64,000 nt of DNA from assembly GCF_018734325.1 (NCBI RefSeq), contig NZ_CP073754.1, positions 1,550,001 through 1,614,000 of the forward strand. The letters run 5' to 3'. The position numbers and the translations under genes were made by a program. The stretch's first letter is position 1. Each line of letters opens with the position of its first letter. Source of the DNA: Methylomonas paludis (lineage in GTDB: Bacteria; Pseudomonadota; Gammaproteobacteria; Methylococcales; Methylomonadaceae). Shown here piece by piece: positions 16,504 through 24,459 of the stretch. The notes under the pieces are model-generated. The model saw nothing but the letters and a program-made list of their open reading frames with translations. It was not told the DNA's origin and searched no databases.

Positions 16504-16945
16504 GTACCATTTTTTCAGCGCTTAGTCAAAATCCAGAAATGGCCCATAACTGTCGGGTATGTTGATCAACGTGATGTATACGACATCAGATGTCCAATAA
16601 TCCAGTGCATTTGTCGTATAACTCCAGTTGTTTATTCATAAATAATTGATTTTATAGACAAGTTATAATTCAACACCCCAGTTGGTATTGAAAAATACGA
16701 CACTAAAAAACATACAGGAAACTATATCATTCCAAACAACACGCATCTAAGCAATAAACTCTGGAATTCTCTTTGACAGCGATCAGCCTATCTTGTGTCG
16801 GTCTGCAATGAGAAACTAAGCTGCCAGCCTAAATACTGTCCGATCAGGCCGCTTAGGGTCGATTTTTGACGATCAGAACACCGTGAATTTTGCCGGCGTC
16901 AATGACTGCTTTATTGCACTACTGTTCAACAACCCCCTTATACCA

Positions 16946-17233
16946 GGGGTTTGAGGTGCAGTGGAACGAATAACCGAGTTAGCGTCTATTATGATGCGCT
17001 TTATAAGTTTATCTATTAAAACGGCCCAATTGAGATTGATAAAAGCAGATAATGCCATACCCTGACATATAGCCAATTTAGATAGTCAAAAAGGAAGTAG
17101 CCAAATTACATTGCGTTTTGCATTATTGGCTAGCTGATTTATAGTTAGCCAAATTGAGTACACTCAATTTGGCCATTAATCCACTTACTTTAACCACTAA
17201 CCTGGTTATTCGTTCCACTGCACCTTAAACCCC
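16946..17233. mobile_element. 288-bp palindromic element with 30-bp terminal inverted repeats
   Basis: GGGGTTTGAGGTGCAGTGGA continuing ACGAATAACC (16946-16975) is mirrored at 17204-17233 with a single mismatch. Inside are repeated TAGCCAAATT motifs and the perfect hairpin GCCAAATTGAGT/ACTCAATTTGGC at 17144-17173. No gene is carried. It looks like a MITE or a repeat unit. A frame to the right (ending TAA near 17366, residues rich in Lys, Gln and Arg) reads out of the right repeat and may be a gene relic. Confidence 0.55.
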
Positions 17234-17404
17234 ATCTACGCAAAAAGCAGCAAGCCGCCGCCAGTGCCGCGCAAAGTAGGGTCATTGAAGAAGAAATGCA
17301 GAAACTCAAGACATTCAGACGGTTCAGGCAGCAGCAAATCAAGCCGATTAAACCGAGCGACCTATAATTTTGAAGGCAATCAAAAGCCAGTAAGGGGTGA
17401 ACCT

Positions 17405-17492
17405 ATGAAAGTAACTACAGAGCAAGAGCTATCAAGTTATTTCTCAATTTTAAAGTAGCTATTACCACCTATTTCAGTAAAGATGGTAATAG
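17405..17492 (+). other. 17-codon reading frame followed by a perfect hairpin
   Basis: ATG at 17405 has an AAGGGG ribosome site and encodes MKVTTEQELSSYFSILK. It ends just inside the hairpin GCTATTACCA-16 nt-TGGTAATAGC (17457-17492). It may be a small peptide gene with its terminator, or chance. Nothing else is seen in 17234-17527. Confidence 0.3.
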
Positions 17493-17527
17493 CCGATAGA
17501 AAAATAGACTAAATTTTTGTTGACTAA

Positions 17528-18706
17528 CTAGTTGGTAATATAGTCCATAGCCGTAAAATTATCTTTATGTACAATGCTATCCAATATCCAATATTCTGAC
17601 GCGTATGAAGCTCTTAAAGCTAATCTAGATGCGGCAGATTTTACGATTGTCCCTAATGTTTGATTATCTCCGATAGAAATTTTCCCAAAAAATCCAAGAG
17701 AAACACCTATACCACCACTGCTTTGAGTTACTAACCCACTAACCGTAGCCGCTTCATCACTGGCAAAGTTAGCTACATCTTGCAAAAGGTGTACTGTTTC
17801 TTGATTGATACCACATGTACCTTTGTCTTCTATTTTTCTATATGGTGCGTTAGGATTAATAAGTACAGTTGGTTTATCCTTTGTCAGGCCATAATACTCT
17901 GTTGTTTCATCAGGAATTATCGTATTACCAATAACAGGAGTTGGATCAGTTAAATCGATCACATATTCAAGAAAAACCGTGATGGCATTGGCAATATCTG
18001 TATCATTTGCATTAATAGAGATAGGCAAGGTTTGTCCGCTAAATAGTTGCGGTTTCTGAATTTTTCGCCCTAATCTATCAACAAATTTACCTTCATAATA
18101 AGCAACAAAATACTTAATAAATTCATCGCCTTTATTAGTGGTTTTATTTGAGGATGTGCTTAATTTGTATTCACTGGTAAATAAATTCGCAAAGTCTTTT
18201 AATTCGGAATGCGATAAATAAGTCGGAACATAGTATGAGTCAATTTTAGCTTTTTCTGCATCATATGAGATAACAGTTTTATTATCAGAATCAATTAAAG
18301 GAATGAGATTTCCTTTATCGTCTTTTTTATCGAATAAACCTGATTTATACGCAACTTCAAGTTGAGATTTTGCGGATGTTTTTATCATTAAAGAAAATAT
18401 TGCATTAACAACAGAATTGTCTTTTAGTTTGTCTGGCAATTTTTCTTTAGCAGAAGAAATTCTTGAAGAATAATCAGTGAAATTATTTACAGTTTTTCCT
18501 TTAACGGCATTTAAATTATTTACAGTTTTTTCTTGAACTGATGCTGGTAGCAAATAGACAAAGTTATCTACATTTGTAGCCGTAAGACTTTTTTTTGAGT
18601 TACATTTTCCAGCATCATTTAATACAGGAGTAATGTCACTAATAGGTATGGCCGTACAGCCACTAAAAAAAACTATAAAAAGAATTAATATAAAGTTATT
18701 TTTCAT
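17528..18706 (-). CDS. Predicted lipoprotein, function unknown
   Basis: A 392-residue secreted protein with a short signal peptide (MKNNFILILFIVFFSGC) and a lipobox-like FSGC, so Cys17 should be lipidated. The mature part is rich in Asn, Lys, Ser and Asp, without a family I recognise; residues about 240-262 (ANDTDIANAITVFLEYVIDL) and a Gly-rich C-terminal stretch (SGGIGVSLGFFGKISIG) stand out. Base composition is strongly AT-rich relative to the core genes, which suggests transfer. It stands alone on the minus strand between the cassette region and the IS pair. A long perfect inverted repeat (18741-18790) lies 35 bp upstream of its start. Confidence 0.75.
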   Translation of the reverse strand: MKNNFILILFIVFFSGCTAIPISDITPVLNDAGKCNSKKSLTATNVDNFVYLLPASVQEKTVNNLNAVKGKTVNNFTDYSSRISSAKEKLPDKLKDNSVVNAIFSLMIKTSAKSQLEVAYKSGLFDKKDDKGNLIPLIDSDNKTVISYDAEKAKIDSYYVPTYLSHSELKDFANLFTSEYKLSTSSNKTTNKGDEFIKYFVAYYEGKFVDRLGRKIQKPQLFSGQTLPISINANDTDIANAITVFLEYVIDLTDPTPVIGNTIIPDETTEYYGLTKDKPTVLINPNAPYRKIEDKGTCGINQETVHLLQDVANFASDEAATVSGLVTQSSGGIGVSLGFFGKISIGDNQTLGTIVKSAASRLALRASYASEYWILDSIVHKDNFTAMDYITN

Positions 18707-18740
18707 GAGTTATTTTCTTGTTTAATTTTAATAGTAAACT

Positions 18741-18790
18741 CTTATTATCAGTAAATTATACTCTATAAAATATTATTTACTGATAATAAG
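18741..18790. promoter_or_regulatory. Perfect 16-bp inverted repeat upstream of lipoprotein gene
   Basis: CTTATTATCAGTAAAT and ATTTACTGATAATAAG are separated by 18 bp. The position, 35-85 bp before the lipoprotein start, suggests an operator or RNA hairpin in the leader. No U-tract follows, so a terminator is less likely. Confidence 0.45.
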
Positions 18791-19008
18791 AATATATGAA
18801 TGATGTTGTTTGTTGTTTGTTGTATTAATCAGTTAGTTCGCCTCCATAGTTTTTTAAAAAAATTTTAAAGATAAGTTCTCTGTACACGACAAAACCCTCT
18901 GTACACGACAAAACCTAAAAACCGGCTAAAGAAGATGATCTAAGCTTATGACTTGAAAGCCCATCGCAAATCTGTTTCACTCTCTAATGACTAAAAAAGG
19001 GGGTGAAC

Positions 19009-20130
19009 ATGGACTTAAACGATGGGCTTAGAGCGATTTTAAAAGACCATGTGTCTTGGAGCAAGCGCCGTTTAGATTGTTTTATCGGTCTGTTACTGGC
19101 GTTAATCCAATCCAGGCACATGAATTTAACGCAATTAGCGGTGAATTTTGGTGGACAGGCGACCTTAAAGTCCCGGTACAGGCGGCTTCAGCGTTTTTTT
19201 CAAACCGTTGTTTTTGATTATGACGCCGTGGCGCATCTGATCATGCAGTTGTTTGATTTTAAGGGCCAGTCGTATTATTTGACTCTGGATCGCACTAACT
19301 GGAAATGGGGAAAGGCCAATCTGAATATCCTCACCCTGGCGATTGCTTATAAAGGCATGGCGGTGCCGGTGTACTGGTTGGTGTTGAATAAGCAGGGTAA
19401 CTCCAATCAGCGTGAACGAATCGCCTTATTGCAACGCTTCATCCGGCAGTTTGGTCGGCATGGCATTCAAGGCGTATTGGCTGACCGGGAGTTTATTGGC
19501 GATCAGTGGTGGCAATGGTTAACAGACCATACCATTCCGTATTTGATTCGGATGAAAGACAATCAGTTACTGACCAATCGCCGCCACGCCGGAAAGCCCG
19601 TTCAAGCCCTATTCCGGGATTTAAAGGCGGGCGAGCAGCGCGTACTGAGGAAAAGACAGCGCATTGGCGATCAGTGGGTTTGGTTGAACGCCTTAAAATT
19701 AGAGACCAACGAGCTATTAGTGTTGGCCAGTAACCAGCGCTTGGCTCAGGCGATTCAAGTTTACGGCCAGCGCTGGCAAATTGAAAACCTGTTCCAATGC
19801 TTGAAAGGGCGCGGCTTCCATTTAGAAGAGACCCGGCTGACCCGGTATTATCGGATTAAGAAAGTCATGGCGCTCCAAGCCATTGCTTTTTGCTGGGCCC
19901 ATAAAGTCGGGGAATGGAAACATCGAGCCGTTAAGCCGTTAACCATCAAACAACACGGTCGCCCGGAATGTAGCTTGTTTCGTTATGGGCTAGACGAGCT
20001 GAATAACTTTTTGTTGAAAACGGTTAAATCGGCTGATGAGATGCTTCGATTCTGGATTTTGTTTTTATGTCCGCCGACTATGATCGATTATGACCGAAGT
20101 CGGTCTGGGAAAATAACCCTCAGAATTTAA
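19009..20130 (+). CDS. IS4-family transposase, copy 1
   Basis: A 373-residue DDE transposase. Catalytic residues are D94 (LTLDRTNWKWG), D159 (GVLADREFIGDQWW) and E259 within the Y-2-R-3-E-6-K signature of IS4-family enzymes (YGQRWQIENLFQCLK). I start at the ATG at 19009, preceded by a GGGGG ribosome site 5 bp away, rather than the GTG two codons earlier. Complete and apparently functional. It differs from copy 2 at three residues (A207, Q243, E274 here). Confidence 0.95.
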   Translation: MDLNDGLRAILKDHVSWSKRRLDCFIGLLLALIQSRHMNLTQLAVNFGGQATLKSRYRRLQRFFQTVVFDYDAVAHLIMQLFDFKGQSYYLTLDRTNWKWGKANLNILTLAIAYKGMAVPVYWLVLNKQGNSNQRERIALLQRFIRQFGRHGIQGVLADREFIGDQWWQWLTDHTIPYLIRMKDNQLLTNRRHAGKPVQALFRDLKAGEQRVLRKRQRIGDQWVWLNALKLETNELLVLASNQRLAQAIQVYGQRWQIENLFQCLKGRGFHLEETRLTRYYRIKKVMALQAIAFCWAHKVGEWKHRAVKPLTIKQHGRPECSLFRYGLDELNNFLLKTVKSADEMLRFWILFLCPPTMIDYDRSRSGKITLRI

Positions 20131-20257
20131 GTGGCGCGTTTTGTCGTGTACAGAGGACAAAACCTAAAAACCGGCTAAAGAAGATGATCTAAGCTTATGA
20201 CTTGAAAGCCCATCGCAAATCTGTTTCACTCTCTAATGACTAAAAAAGGGGGTGAAC

Positions 20258-21379
20258 ATGGACTTAAACGATGGGCTTAGAGCGATTTTAAAAGACCATG
20301 TGTCTTGGAGCAAGCGCCGTTTAGATTGTTTTATCGGTCTGTTACTGGCGTTAATCCAATCCAGGCACATGAATTTAACGCAATTAGCGGTGAATTTTGG
20401 TGGACAGGCGACCTTAAAGTCCCGGTACAGGCGGCTTCAGCGTTTTTTTCAAACCGTTGTTTTTGATTATGACGCCGTGGCGCATCTGATCATGCAGTTG
20501 TTTGATTTTAAGGGCCAGTCGTATTATTTGACTCTGGATCGCACTAACTGGAAATGGGGAAAGGCCAATCTGAATATCCTCACCCTGGCGATTGCTTATA
20601 AAGGCATGGCGGTGCCGGTGTACTGGTTGGTGTTGAATAAGCAGGGTAACTCCAATCAGCGTGAACGAATCGCCTTATTGCAACGCTTCATCCGGCAGTT
20701 TGGTCGGCATGGCATTCAAGGCGTATTGGCTGACCGGGAGTTTATTGGCGATCAGTGGTGGCAATGGTTAACAGACCATACCATTCCGTATTTGATTCGG
20801 ATGAAAGACAATCAGTTACTGACCAATCGCCGCCACGCCGGAAAGCCCGTTCAAGCCCTATTCCGGGATTTAAAGGTGGGCGAGCAGCGCGTACTGAGGA
20901 AAAGACAGCGCATTGGCGATCAGTGGGTTTGGTTGAACGCCTTAAAATTAGAGACCAACGAGCTATTAGTGTTGGCCAGTAACCGGCGCTTGGCTCAGGC
21001 GATTCAAGTTTACGGCCAGCGCTGGCAAATTGAAAACCTGTTCCAATGCTTGAAAGGGCGCGGCTTCCATTTAGAAGATACCCGGCTGACCCGGTATTAT
21101 CGGATTAAGAAAGTCATGGCGCTCCAAGCCATTGCTTTTTGCTGGGCCCATAAAGTCGGGGAATGGAAACATCGAGCCGTTAAGCCGTTAACCATCAAAC
21201 AACACGGTCGCCCGGAATGTAGCTTGTTTCGTTATGGGCTAGACGAGCTGAATAACTTTTTGTTGAAAACGGTTAAATCGGCTGATGAGATGCTTCGATT
21301 CTGGATTTTGTTTTTATGTCCGCCGACTATGATCGATTATGACCGAAGTCGGTCTGGGAAAATAACCCTCAGAATTTAA
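20258..21379 (+). CDS. IS4-family transposase, copy 2
   Basis: Same length, ribosome site and catalytic residues as copy 1, with V207, R243 and D274 in place of A, Q and E. The three changes mean the tandem pair is not a very recent exact duplication, or that two slightly different copies of the element met here. The promoter region inside the left end is intact except for the first 10 bases of the terminal repeat, so transcription should not be affected. Confidence 0.95.
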   Translation: MDLNDGLRAILKDHVSWSKRRLDCFIGLLLALIQSRHMNLTQLAVNFGGQATLKSRYRRLQRFFQTVVFDYDAVAHLIMQLFDFKGQSYYLTLDRTNWKWGKANLNILTLAIAYKGMAVPVYWLVLNKQGNSNQRERIALLQRFIRQFGRHGIQGVLADREFIGDQWWQWLTDHTIPYLIRMKDNQLLTNRRHAGKPVQALFRDLKVGEQRVLRKRQRIGDQWVWLNALKLETNELLVLASNRRLAQAIQVYGQRWQIENLFQCLKGRGFHLEDTRLTRYYRIKKVMALQAIAFCWAHKVGEWKHRAVKPLTIKQHGRPECSLFRYGLDELNNFLLKTVKSADEMLRFWILFLCPPTMIDYDRSRSGKITLRI

Positions 21380-21438
21380 GTGGCGCGTTTTGTCGTGTAC
21401 AGAGAGATAAGTTACTTAAATTAGAAACTAAACAGGTG

Positions 21439-21990
21439 TTATATTTTCTTCTGCAATGCCCTGTAAAGTGTTCGCCTCGATACGTTTAGAGATCGAGCTA
21501 CCATGTCGTGATGTTCACCTTGTTCGATCAGCTTTTTGGCGTGTTCAACCTGTTGTGGGGTTAGCTTTGATTTTCGCCCCATCTTCACGCCACGAACAAC
21601 CGCCGCCGCCCTTCCCGCTTTTGTCCGTTCCTGAATAAGAGAGCGTTCAAGTTCTGCCAGTATCCCGACCATTTGCCACATAGCCCGACCAGTCGGGGTT
21701 TTGGTGTCTATGGCTTCGGTTACGGACTGGAAGGCTACCCCTCGTGATTTTAGTTCATCCATGAGGCTTATCAAATCATGTAGCGACCGTCCTAAGCGGT
21801 CAAGCTTCCAAACGACAAGCGTATCATCCTTACTTAGAGCCTTGAGGCATTTGGTCAATTCAGGCCGTTTGACATTCGCACCCGTGGCCTTGTCCGTAAA
21901 GATGCGATCACATCCCGCCGCTTTTAGCGCGGTAAGCTGTAAATCTGGATTCTGGTCTTCGGTTGAGACACGAGCATAGCCAATTTTCAT
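21439..21990 (-). CDS. Serine recombinase (resolvase/invertase family)
   Basis: A 183-residue small serine recombinase. MKIGYARVSTEDQNPDLQLT carries the catalytic serine (S9); WKLDRLGRSLHDL and ERTKAGRAAAVVRG follow; the C-terminal helix-turn-helix is VARSLNVSRRTLYRAL. It is a third type in this window, closer to Pin/Hin-like resolvases in sequence feel than to either Tn3-associated TnpR. No transposase of its own is nearby, so it may be a leftover of another element. TTTGGCAC and GTGCCAAAG lie just upstream of its start (about 22000-22062) and could be recombinase half-sites. Confidence 0.9.
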   Translation of the reverse strand: MKIGYARVSTEDQNPDLQLTALKAAGCDRIFTDKATGANVKRPELTKCLKALSKDDTLVVWKLDRLGRSLHDLISLMDELKSRGVAFQSVTEAIDTKTPTGRAMWQMVGILAELERSLIQERTKAGRAAAVVRGVKMGRKSKLTPQQVEHAKKLIEQGEHHDMVARSLNVSRRTLYRALQKKI

Positions 21991-22202
21991 GCCTTATTTT
22001 GGCACTGATTTATGGCACACACAAGCCGTTGATTTATCAGCAGTGAAAAGTTGTGCCAAAGTTCTTCATTTCTGGGACAGATAGTATTGTATTGAACGTT
22101 AGCTATCAAGCTTTGATTTACCATTGGTCAGAGAATCTGTCCGTCTCAAACTGGCCGGGTGCCGCCAGTATACCATTTAAGATACCCATATCAGTCGTTC
22201 TG

Positions 22203-22294
22203 CTGAGACACATTTTCTGTCTCAATAGGGTTGTTTTAGTTGTTTTATTGGCGTCCAAGTACTATTCTAAAAGGGTCTTCATCCTATTGAGACA
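22203..22294. repeat. TGAGACA inverted repeats upstream of DUF29 gene
   Basis: TGAGACA and TGTCTCA form a hairpin at 22204-22224, and TGTCTCAATAGG (22218-22229) is repeated in inverse orientation as CCTATTGAGACA (22283-22294). A further GTCTCA lies at 22143. They lie between the recombinase at 21439 and DUF29, so recombinase sites or operators are both possible. Confidence 0.4.
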
Positions 22295-22310
22295 CACGAG
22301 GGCATTATTG

Positions 22311-22739
22311 ATGCATAACTACGAAACCGACGTAATAGCATGGGCCAATGAACAAGCGGCATTTATTCGTTCTGGCCGCTTTGACTTGCTCGACCTTGAA
22401 CATATTGCGGATGAGATTGAAGACGTGGGAAAAAGTGAGCGACGCGAACTAAAAAGTCGAATGGCTGTGTTATTGGCTCATCTGCTGAAATGGCAATATC
22501 AGGTTGGTTACCAAAGTAATAGTTGGCGACGGACAATTAAGGAACAACGGCGGGGAATTGCTGGGTGTTTCAAGGAAACTCCAAGCCTTAAGTCCGATCT
22601 TGATCAGCTTGATTGGTGGGATTTGCTATGGTCTGATGCCATTAGTATTGCGGTAAAGGAAACTGGATTAGATTGTTTTCCTGAATCTTGCCCGTGGAGC
22701 TTTGATCAGATCATGAATTCTGAGTTCTGGCCAGAATAA
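22311..22739 (+). CDS. DUF29 family protein
   Basis: A 142-residue protein of the DUF29 family: YETDVIAWANEQAAFIRSGR, DLLDLEHIADEIEDVGKSE, RELKSRMAVLLAHLLKWQYQ and the tail CFPESCPWSFDQIMNSEFWP are characteristic. I start at 22311 because the family always begins with the YETDVxxWxxEQA motif; the longer frame from 22053 adds 86 residues of non-homologous sequence. DUF29 proteins are small cytoplasmic helical proteins of unknown function, frequent in cyanobacteria and mobile regions. A GAGGG ribosome site precedes the ATG. Confidence 0.88.
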   Translation: MHNYETDVIAWANEQAAFIRSGRFDLLDLEHIADEIEDVGKSERRELKSRMAVLLAHLLKWQYQVGYQSNSWRRTIKEQRRGIAGCFKETPSLKSDLDQLDWWDLLWSDAISIAVKETGLDCFPESCPWSFDQIMNSEFWPE

Positions 22740-22888
22740 CGGGTTTCTAGCGCCGATCAGGATGGCTTGTTCGAAGCTAAGTACTTGTTTAAAAAAGTGC
22801 CGCGAAACCTTACACTGAGTTTTAAGTGATTAGACCAAGCATCTTCGCAGCATTCTATCGGATTTTAGGTCGGTCTGCTTCGATGTTG

Positions 22889-22917
22889 CTCGATTCCACT
22901 ACCTTGCATCGAGGCTA
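22889..22917 (-). repeat. REP family A palindrome, minus orientation
   Basis: Reverse complement of the GTAGCCTCGATG-type REP found in the 250-bp array (arms ATCGAGG). It lies 60 bp past the end of the efflux operon. The rest of 22740-22974 has a degenerate family B-like stretch (AAGTACTTGTTTAAA) and no gene. Confidence 0.7.
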
Positions 22918-22974
22918 CAGTGACTATCAGGTTTAGCTGCGCCGGTCATGACCGGCGAGCCCCTCAGCCTGAAA

Positions 22975-24459
22975 TCACCACCCCCCGCCCAAGGCCTTAA
23001 ATAAAGCCACATGCGCGGTAGCCCAGTTCGAGCGGCTTTGCACCAGCTGTTCGCGGGCATTGTGCCAAACCCGGCGGCTATCCAGCACACTTTGCAGATT
23101 GGTTTCGCCTTCGCTGTAATAGGCCAGGGCGGTTTCTGCGGCTTGCCGGGCGGTTTGCTCGGCTTGTTCCAGGGCCAGCCGGCGGCTGTGTTCACCCTGT
23201 ATGGTTGCCAGACCATCTTCAACTTCTTTTAACGCGGTCAGTACCGATTTATCGTAAGCCGCCAAGGCCTCCTGGTGACGGGCTTCCTGGGCTTCGACAT
23301 TGGCTTTCAGCCGCCCGGCCTGGAAAATCGGCAGTGATAGGCGAGGGCCAAAACCGTAAAAACCGCTGGACATATTGGTAAAATTACTCAAATCCTGGCT
23401 TTGGAATCCCGCCGTGCCGGTCAGGGTTAGCTTAGGAAACATTTCGGCCACCGCTGCGCCGATAGCGGCGGAAGCAGATGCCACTGAGCGTTCCGCCTGA
23501 CGGATGTCTGGCCGGCGCCGTAATAGATCGGCAGGCATACCGGGCTGAATCACAGGCGGCATAGGAATTACTGCTGGAACACCGGCCAGCTCAGTTTCCA
23601 GCCCTCCCGGTGGTAAACCTGATAATAGCGCCAGCGCATGTCTGGTGTTTTTGAGCTGCGCGGTCAGTGGTGCCAGGCTGCTTTCAGCAGTTTCCTGTTC
23701 GGCTTTGGCCTGCTGCACATCCAGTGCGGTTACCATGCCTTCCTGGTAACTGGCGGCGGCCAGCCGATATAGCTCGGTCTGGGTTTTTACTCTATCCTCA
23801 GCTATTACCAGCTGAGCCTGCTGTGCGCTTAGTTCCAGGTATAGTCTTGCTGTTTCGGCTGCCAGACTGAGCTGCACGTCATGCAGATTCTCGATGATGG
23901 CATCGGCGTTGGCGGCGGCTACTTCCTGTTGGCGGCTGATACTGCCAAACAGATCCAGTTCCCAGGAGCTGTCGAAACCGGCCTGGAACAGACTGAATGG
24001 TTGGCCGATCGGCCCCAGCGTTGACAGCAGGCTGCTGCTCTTGGTCTGGCTGCCACCCTGTATCGAACCCAGCGCACCCAGCAACGCATTGGGACTGATG
24101 CGTTGGCGTTGATAAGCGGTGGACGCATTGATGGTGGGCCAGCTTTTGGCATCGGTCGCCAGACGTTCGGCTCTGGCGGTCTGGATGCGGGCTGTGGCTG
24201 CCTTCAGGTCCAGGTTGTTCTGCAATACCCGTTCAACCAAACGATTCAGGCGCTCGTCGTTAAAACCATGCCACCATGCGCTTAAATCGGAGCCGGCGTC
24301 GGCAGCCGGCGCTGTGGTTTCCAGCCAATGTTCAGGCATGACCGGTTGGGGGGCATGGTAATCAGGCCCAACCGTACAGGCGCTGAGTAAAGCCGTGAGG
24401 CTGGCCGTTCCCAGCCGTTGAATGCGCTGCCGCTTGCATAATGAAATCAGCATCTTCAT
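22975..24459 (-). CDS. RND efflux outer-membrane lipoprotein (NodT/OprM family)
   Basis: An outer-membrane factor forming the exit duct of a tripartite RND pump. The lipobox is LLSAC with Cys28, followed by TVGPDYHAPQ, the usual mature N-terminus. Two OEP repeats follow, with the coiled-coil segments NADAIIENLHDVQLSLAAETARLYLEL and later DLLRRRPDIRQAERSVASASA and PRLSLPIFQAGRLKANVEAQEA. Start is taken at 24459, overlapping the RND stop by 4 bp (ATGA); a second ATG at 24453 has better ribosome-site spacing. About 495 residues, normal length. Last gene of tetR-MFP-RND-OMF. Confidence 0.93.
   Translation of the reverse strand: MKMLISLCKRQRIQRLGTASLTALLSACTVGPDYHAPQPVMPEHWLETTAPAADAGSDLSAWWHGFNDERLNRLVERVLQNNLDLKAATARIQTARAERLATDAKSWPTINASTAYQRQRISPNALLGALGSIQGGSQTKSSSLLSTLGPIGQPFSLFQAGFDSSWELDLFGSISRQQEVAAANADAIIENLHDVQLSLAAETARLYLELSAQQAQLVIAEDRVKTQTELYRLAAASYQEGMVTALDVQQAKAEQETAESSLAPLTAQLKNTRHALALLSGLPPGGLETELAGVPAVIPMPPVIQPGMPADLLRRRPDIRQAERSVASASAAIGAAVAEMFPKLTLTGTAGFQSQDLSNFTNMSSGFYGFGPRLSLPIFQAGRLKANVEAQEARHQEALAAYDKSVLTALKEVEDGLATIQGEHSRRLALEQAEQTARQAAETALAYYSEGETNLQSVLDSRRVWHNAREQLVQSRSNWATAHVALFKALGGGW

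Larger units (their letters stand above)
18878..21404 (+). mobile_element. Tandem pair of IS4-family insertion sequences with 9-bp target duplication
   Basis: Two nearly identical ~1.26-kb IS copies lie head to tail. The ends are CTCTGTACACGACAAAAC. The outer junctions carry the same 9 bp, AGATAAGTT, at 18869-18877 and 21405-21413, so the pair behaves as one insertion. The left end shows the terminal repeat twice (18878-18895 and 18897-18914). At the internal junction the second copy lacks its first 10 bases (CTCTGTACAC) and begins at 20156 directly after the first copy's right end. Confidence 0.93.

Noticed and set aside
22053-22310. 86-residue N-terminal extension of the DUF29 protein
   Set aside because: DUF29 proteins begin with the YETDVxxWxxEQA motif; the extension crosses the TGAGACA repeats and has no similarity pattern.
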